Positions 58,244 through 64,000 of a stretch of DNA of 64,000 nucleotides are shown here, one piece after another. Position 1 is the first letter of the stretch. Each line of letters begins with the position of its first letter. Position numbers and translations under genes: made by a program. Below the pieces are notes generated by a model. That model searched no databases and had not been told where the DNA came from. It saw only the letters and a program-made list of their open reading frames with translations. This DNA comes from Euryodendron excelsum (Eukaryota > Streptophyta > Magnoliopsida > Ericales > Pentaphylacaceae). The stretch is taken from contig CM065379.1 in assembly GCA_033060915.1 (NCBI GenBank), positions 34,325,318 to 34,389,317 of the forward strand. The letters are read 5' to 3'.

Positions 58244-58428
58244 AGGTGTCGACACATGAACCTTAGGTGTTGACACCTGGGTTTCAAAAGTTCATCTTAA
58301 ACTCTCTATTCTAATGTGTCGACACATGAGGGATGAGGTGTCAACACCTTGAGACTTGAGACATAGTGTGTCAGATTGAACATTTATGAACCTAGGGGTC
58401 AATACATAGAGTTTGGGTGTCGACTCCT
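58244..58428 (-). promoter_or_regulatory. Second palindrome cluster, upstream of ORF3
   Basis: Variants of the LTR motif lie at 58244-58257, 58265-58278, 58314-58327 (perfect ATGTGTCGACACAT), 58336-58349, 58394-58407 (weak) and 58415-58428. The number and spacing are like the LTR cluster. The cluster lies after the end of pol and 145-330 bp before the TATA-like box of ORF3. Confidence 0.6.
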
Positions 58429-58569
58429 TCTCTTGAAGGAAAAAAAAAATGTTCCAATATGAGCATGCAATGAATCATAAGAACAAAAAATGTATTTCAT
58501 ACAATCAATCAACACATTTAATTATATTTAAAACACAAATGATATGAATTTTACTTAATTTTAGCAAAA

Positions 58570-59320
58570 ATCAATATATAAGATCACTCATTCCCAATTC
58601 TCTCCTTATCATGCAAAATCTGTCATCACTTAATGGTTTGTGAAAATATCAACTAATTACATATTTGTGCTCACAAAATAAAGTTCAATATCACCTTTTT
58701 ACACATGATCTCGTATGAATTGATATCTAATCTCAATGTGTTTTGTGTGAGAGTGTTGAATAGGATTCTTAGTCAAGTTTATAGCACTAGTATTACCACA
58801 TCTAATGGGTATATGTTCAAATGTTGTGCCATAATCATCTAATTGATGTTTAATCCACAACATTTGAGTACAACAACTTCCAACTGCTATATATTTAGCC
58901 TCAACTGTAGAGAGAGCAACCGAGTTCTATTTCTTGTAAAACCAAGATACGAGCATGTTGTCTAGGAGTTAGCAAGAGACACTTGTACTCTTCCTATCAA
59001 CTCTACTCCCCACGTAGTTAGTATCAATGTAACTAATTAAATTAAAAGATGTGCTCTTTGAATACCATAATCCAAGGTTAGGTGTGTGCTTAAGATATTT
59101 AAAAATCCTCTTCACAGGAATCATATGAGACTCTTTAGGATTAGATTGAAATCTTGCACATAGACAAATACTAAACATAATATTAGGCCTACTAGCGGTT
59201 AAGTATAATAACGAACCTATCATGCTTATGTAAAGTTTAGTATCTACAGATTTACCTTTCACACCACTGTTCAATTTTGTTGAAGTACTCATTAGAGTAC
59301 TTACAGGTTTTGCATCTTCT
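58570..59320 (-). pseudogene. RNase H of the copia element, broken
   Basis: The connection and RNase H part of a Ty1/copia pol, open at 59292-58969 (with GSLLYLTASRPNI, then SYIDTNYVGSRVDRKSTS with the first Asp). It continues with stops through a VEAKYIA segment (Glu, about 58895) and a HTKHIEI segment (about 58745). The end of pol is near 58570. A frameshift near 59300 separates it from RT. Confidence 0.8.
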
Positions 59321-60200
59321 ATGCCAAACTTTTTTTAAAGCCTTGATATATTTAGCTTGGTTGATAAAAATACCTTCCATTGATTGTTTGATTTGAAGAC
59401 TGAGAAAGTAATTGAGTGCTCCCATCATACTCATTTCAAATTCTCCCTGTATATACTTGACAAATTCCTTACAAAGCAATTCATTAGTAGCACCAAATAT
59501 AATGTCATCTACATATATTTGTACAAAAACCATATCATTGTTTCTAATCTTAATAAAAACAGTAGTGTCAATCTTTCCTCTTGAGAAATCATTTTCAATC
59601 AAAAAATTTCTCAATCTTTCATACCAAAGGGCTTGTTTCAAACCATATAAACTTTTTGATAATTTGAAAACATGATTAGGAAACTTTGGGTCTTCAAATC
59701 CAGGAGGTTACTCAACATGTACTGCTTTAGTGATAAAACCATTTAGAAATGTACTTTTGACATCCATTTGATAAAGTTTGAAGTTTTTAAGACATGAAAA
59801 TACAAGCAATATTCTAATAGCTTCCAATCTAGCTACCGGAGTATAAGTTTCATCAAAGTCAATGTCTTCCTCTTGGCTATATCTTCGAGTAACAAGCCTT
59901 GCCTTGTTCCTCACAACAATTCCAAATTCATTCATTTTGTTTCTAATGACCCATTTGGTTCCAATAACAGAATGATTATTAAGCCTAGGAACAATGTGTC
60001 ATACCTTATTCTTTTCAAATTGGTTCAATTCCTCTTGAATAGCATTTATCCAAAACTCATCATTTTCAGCATCTTGAAAGCATTTTGGTTCTGTTTGAAA
60101 TATAAATGTAAAATGATTACATATATTTCTAAGAGAGGATCTAGTTCTTACCCCTTGTGAAAGATCACCTAAGATTTGCTCAATTGGATGGTTATGTAAA
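59252..60200 (-). pseudogene. Reverse transcriptase of the copia element, broken
   Basis: Ty1/copia RT with WVIRNKMNE near 59940, then ARLVTRRYSQEEDIDFDETYTPVARLE in two pieces, LYQMDVKSTFLNG (catalytic Asp, about 59765), SLYGLKQA and IYVDDIIFGA (YVDD, about 59515). Stops occur near 60000 and 59707. Open stretches are 59935-59708 and 59641-59252. The gene would make cDNA from the element's RNA but cannot be active here. Confidence 0.88.
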
Positions 60201-60325
60201 AATTTTCACTTCTTAGATAGACCTTCATTGACATCTTGTTGGCTTGATGAGGCTTCTTATACCTCTTTCTCCTTTTGTGAGTCTTTATTTGAGCTTGGAT
60301 TGATGTTTAACTTGTCTAAGTGTTG

Positions 60326-61230
60326 CTACATTTTATCTATGTCATCACTCACAATATTTCTAGATAAAGAGTTATGTTCATCAAAAGTGACATGGATTGA
60401 TTCTTTAACCACTAGAGTTCTCTTATTATAGACTCTATATGCCTTATTATGTATTGAGTATCCAAGAAATATACCCTCATTAGATGTTGTATCGAATTTA
60501 CCGAGGTTATCTTTATTGTTATTCAACACAAAGCATTTACACCCAAAGGCTTTAAAGTATGAAACATTTGGTTTCTTTTCTTTCCAAAACTCATATGGGG
60601 TTTTGTTTAAAAAATTTTTAAATAAAATTCTATTTAAAACATAACATGCCGTATTGACCGCCTCAGCCCAAAAAAATTTGGCAATCCATTTTCACAAGCA
60701 TGGTTCTTCCCATTTCTTTCAAAGTTTTATTTTTTCTCTCAACAACCCCATTTTGTTGAGGTGTTTTAGACGCTGAAAAGTTATGATCAAAACCATTTTC
60801 TTCACAAAATATTTTAAAAGGTTTGCAATCAAATTCTCTACCATGGTCAGTCCTTATAGAAGGTATTGTAAAACATTTCTCATTTTGAACCTTTTTGCAA
60901 AACTTTGTAAAGAAAACAATTGTTTCATCCTTGTGAGCCAAGAAGAATGTCCATGTAAATCTAGAGTAGTCATCAAAAATAACAAGTGCATATTGTTTCC
61001 CACCAAAACTTAAAGTCCTAGTTGGTCTAAATAAGTCCATATGCAATAGTTGTAATAGCCTAGAAGTGGGCAGCATATTTATAGATTTAAAAGAGATACA
61101 AGTTTGTTTTCTCATCTAACAAGCATCACAAACTCTATCTTTATCAAATTTGATTTTAGGAAGACCTTTGACCAAATTATTTTTAGAAATCTTTGAAAGT
61201 ATGCTCATGCTAATGTGACCAAGTTTTCTA
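60326..61230 (-). pseudogene. Integrase of the copia element, broken, catalytic triad still visible
   Basis: A GAG-pre-integrase segment lies near 61230-61120. It is followed by an open core 61115-60663 with LLHMDLFRPT (Asp), YSRFTW, IRTDHGREF (Asp) and PQQNGVVERKN (Glu), so the DDE triad is intact. The C-terminal part at 60529-60326 shows EGIFLGYS, KAYRVYNKRT and VTFDE. A frameshift and stops lie between 60663 and 60530. In a complete element it would insert the cDNA. Confidence 0.85.
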
Positions 61231-61690
61231 TGTTACAACCAATTTTCATCATCATTCATAGCAACAAGGCACTAAACTTTGCAAAGAGATAAGTCATTTA
61301 GATCAAAGATATATATATATTGTCTTGCCTATGCCCAGTGAGAATTGTCTTGTTACTATTGATATCAACTACATCACATTTTGAGGATTCAAATACAACC
61401 TTGCATCCCTTGTCACTTAATTGACTTATGCTCAGAAGATTGTGTTTGAGTCCTTTAACAAGTAAAACATTCTCAATAAAAGTAGAAGAATTCTTATCAA
61501 TACTATCTATACCAATGATCTTCCCTTTTTTATTTTCAAAGGTGACAAATCTTCCATCCTTTGGTGAGAGATAAATGAATTAAGCTTCATCTCCCGTCAT
61601 GTGTCTTGAACATTGACTATCCAAGTACCAATGGTCCTTCTTAGATTTAATTTGAAAAACATACCTACAAAATAGTTCACTTGACCTTAG
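61231..61690 (-). pseudogene. Protease region of the copia element, broken
   Basis: On minus, WYLDSQCSRHMTGD is encoded near 61625-61585. This is the copia protease site, with Gln in place of the usual Gly after DS. A stop follows within three codons, and a LLVKGLKHNLLSISQL segment (about 61480-61430) continues the domain. Polyprotein processing would depend on it. Confidence 0.7.
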
Positions 61691-63330
61691 GTACCCAAAC
61701 TATCTTAGGTTCTTGCGGATCAGTTCTCAATGGCCTTCTTGGAGCCCAAGCATTGTTAGGAGCATTTGATCTTTGCATGGCATAGCATCTAGTAGCAATG
61801 TATCCTTCTTTTTGACAATAAAAACATAAAACCTGTGTTTCTCCCGCAGAGGAAATAAATCTTGCTTTTAAAACCTTTCTCCTTTTGAAGGGATTAAATC
61901 CAAGTCCAGCTTTATCAAGAGAGCATTTTTATTTTCTAATAATAGCATCCAATTTTTCTTTTCCATTTACACATCGAAAAAGAGATGTTTTTAAGTGTTT
62001 AACTTTTTCTCTCAAAACACAATTTTCTTTAACCTTTTCTTTTAAAAGAGTGGAATCCTTTGAAATAGAATTTTTCTTAACTTCTTCTTTCAAAACACAA
62101 ATTTCATTTTTCAATTCTCTATTTTCCTTTTGTAAATCCTCTTTCTCTTCGGTTAGTGTAGAAACCATCTTTTTTATAAGATTATTTTTTATTCCTATCT
62201 TTTTTAATTCAACAATCAAATCATCAAATGCATCTTGTAGTTCATTAAATGTAAATTGAGAAGGATTAGGAGATGATACCTCACTTTCTTCTTCATAAGC
62301 CATTAGACATAAATTAGCCACTTCTTGAGGTTCGGTTTCCTCTTCAGAGGTAGATTCCTGATCATCACTCTAAGTGATAGCAACCATTGCCTTTTTTCCT
62401 CTGTCTTTCCTTCCTTTCTTTTTTAGCATGGGGCAGTCAGCTCTTATGTAACCTAGCTTCTTGCATTTAAAGCATATTATAATTGATTCTTTGTTAGAAT
62501 CTCCTTTAATTTCCCACTTCTTTCCACTTCTCCATTTCCTCTTCATAAATCTTTTGAACTTTCTTCTAATAAGAGCAACGTCTTTATCAACCTCATCACT
62601 TGCTGATTTATCTTCTTTGGTGGTGGACTTAAATGCCACTGATTTCTTTTTCTTATCTTCATCTTCTTGGACATGTTGCCTTTGAGTGACTCATATGTCA
62701 TGAAAGAGCCCAAGAGTTCTTCGAGAGGCAAGGTATTAAGGTCCTTAGCTTCTTGAATGGCAGTGACCTTGGCTTCCCAAGTCTTTAGCAATGATCTTAG
62801 AATCTTCCTAATATGTTCACTATTAGGATAAACTTTTCCAAGAGACTTTAGACCATTAACAATGTCAATGAATCATGTAAACATATCAATAATGGACTCA
62901 TCAGATTTCATCCTAAACAGTTCATAGTTATGTACCAAAATATTTATTTTGGACTCCTTGACTTGATTGGTACCCTCATAAGTTACCTCAAGTTTATCTC
63001 ATATTTCCTTAGCAGATTCACAAGTAGAAATGTGATTGAATTTATTAGGATCAAGAGCACAATATAAACTATTCATGGCTTTAGCATTAAATTGCAAAAA
63101 CTTTAAATCATCTTCATCCCATTCAAATTCGGGTTTAGGAACTTCAACCCTTTCAACCTTCTTTGTAAGAGTTTTGGGACTATTTACAATAATTCTCCAC
63201 AACTAATAATCAACATATTGTATATATATTCTCATTCTATTTTTTTAATAATTATAATTAGTGTCATTAAACATAGGAGGTCTATTAGCGGATTCACTCT
63301 CACTTAAAGAGCTTCCAAAATTAGTTTCCA
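61691..63330 (-). pseudogene. Gag of the copia element, broken
   Basis: The ATG at 63330 (METNFGSSLSESES) is followed by two early stops (about 63250 and 63220) where the family has coding residues. A UBN2-type gag domain then runs 63202-62999 and, after a frameshift, 62791-62543. The zinc-knuckle CFKCKKLGYIRADC is near 62470; Tyr stands where His is expected. A Lys/Glu-rich coiled coil (62321-61929) and a second knuckle CFYCQKEGYIATRC (near 61810), also with Tyr for His, follow. Gag would form the particle and bind RNA. Confidence 0.8.
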
Positions 63331-63372
63331 TGGACCAATTCCAAGGATGTTAAGCCAAATAAAGGAATAGAA

Positions 63373-63384
63373 GCTATGATACCA
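63373..63384 (-). other. Primer binding site of the copia element (initiator Met tRNA type)
   Basis: On minus TGGTATCATAGC lies two bases after the LTR end. It differs from the common TGGTATCAGAGC by one base. Confidence 0.85.
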
Positions 63385-63386
63385 AT

Positions 63387-64000
63387 TGTTGGCCTAAAAG
63401 GCAACCCTAGAAGGGGGTGAATTGGGTTTTTCAAAACTAATTGCAGTTAAGACTAATTAAAATTAATCAAAGCAATGTAATAGTAATTCAAGGTTTATGC
63501 AATACAATATAATCAAGGAAGAAATGAAAGCAAAGCACAAAATAAGACACCAAGAATTACTGAGGTTCAACCACAACTTGTGGTCTACGTCCTCACCCCA
63601 AGATCCCCTTGAAGTCTTCTTTCACTATGTAATATTCAATTACAAGGTGGAGACTAGTTGAAGTGCCTAGCTCACTCTCCTTGAAGCTTACACCCAAGCT
63701 TCAATGTCTCAAGAATTTTGTCCAAGATTTCTCAAACTTATAGAAGTGTTTTTCTTAAACTAGAGAAACTCTAACTCATAAGTGCATAAGAAATATACAA
63801 TTGAAGTACACACTCTCTATGAAAAGTATATGAGAATTGAATAGCTCACTAAATGCCAACCCTTGAGGACAAAGGGAATATTCTAATGTGTAAGGAATGT
63901 TTAGCTCAAGATCATCAAATGTTGGAAGAATATTGTATCTCTTGTCAATAAATGTGTTTGGAGTCTTCTATATAAACCCCTTCATCAATTTGAGCCATTG
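63387..64000 (-). repeat. 5' LTR of the copia element (partial)
   Basis: Starts on the plus strand with TGTTGGCC and matches 54404-55020 with scattered differences, including the TATA region at about 63970. It continues past the window. Confidence 0.88.

Larger units (their letters stand above)
54404..64000 (-). mobile_element. Sirevirus-like Ty1/copia element inserted in N (5' LTR runs off the window)
   Basis: Order on the minus strand: 5' LTR (from beyond 64000 to 63387), PBS (63384-63373), gag, protease, integrase, RT, RNase H, an extra ORF (58041-56511), a 3' UTR with several polypurine tracts, and 3' LTR (55793-54404). An internal length of about 7.6 kb and an extra ORF after pol fit the Sirevirus genus. 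The left flank is GCTCT (54399-54403); the matching duplication would lie beyond the window. All ORFs are broken. Confidence 0.88.

Overview
The window is nuclear DNA of a flowering or other seed plant. It is AT-rich and consists almost entirely of nested, decayed LTR retrotransposons. I see no host gene, tRNA, rRNA or CRISPR. I cannot name the species.

Two families account for nearly everything. The first is a Ty3/gypsy family of the Tat/Ogre type: LTRs of about 5 kb beginning TGTAAGCACC, a second RNase H after the RT-linked one, and an antisense ORF between integrase and the 3' LTR. The second is a Sirevirus-like Ty1/copia element with a 1.39-kb LTR and an extra ORF after pol.

Layout, with Tat copies given my own labels. 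M (minus strand) is the backbone. Its partial 3' LTR (LTR_A) is 1-2686, its PPT 2687-2710, an antisense DUF7745-like ORF 4539-6201, integrase to gag 7595-18071, leader 18072-18645 and 34944-36266, PBS about 36267-36287, and 5' LTR (LTR_B) 36288-51698. Later insertions interrupt M. Solo LTR S1 (10308-15368, target duplication AATAC) lies inside the reverse transcriptase. Element P (plus strand, 18646-34943) lies inside the leader; it has both LTRs but no gag-pol. Solo LTRs S2 (36472-41224, GTCAT/GTTAT) and S3 (43891-49223, ATAGA) lie inside LTR_B. To the right of LTR_B, and sharing it, is a second internal fragment N (51699-54403), so M and N look like a recombined tandem. The copia element (minus, 54404 to beyond 64000) sits in the leader of N.

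Every coding region is broken by stops and frameshifts, and the two LTRs of P differ at many positions, so the insertions are old.

The most interesting signal is regulatory. In the copia element a cluster of palindromes around GTGTCGACAC lies upstream of the LTR TATA box, and an equivalent cluster lies upstream of a TATA-like box in front of the extra ORF. This suggests a duplicated promoter module. In the Tat family, GGCGCC palindromes sit both upstream of the LTR TATA box and near the antisense ORF leader, which carries splice-like signals. The Tat U3 regions also hold tandem short dyads whose arms change in a compensatory way.
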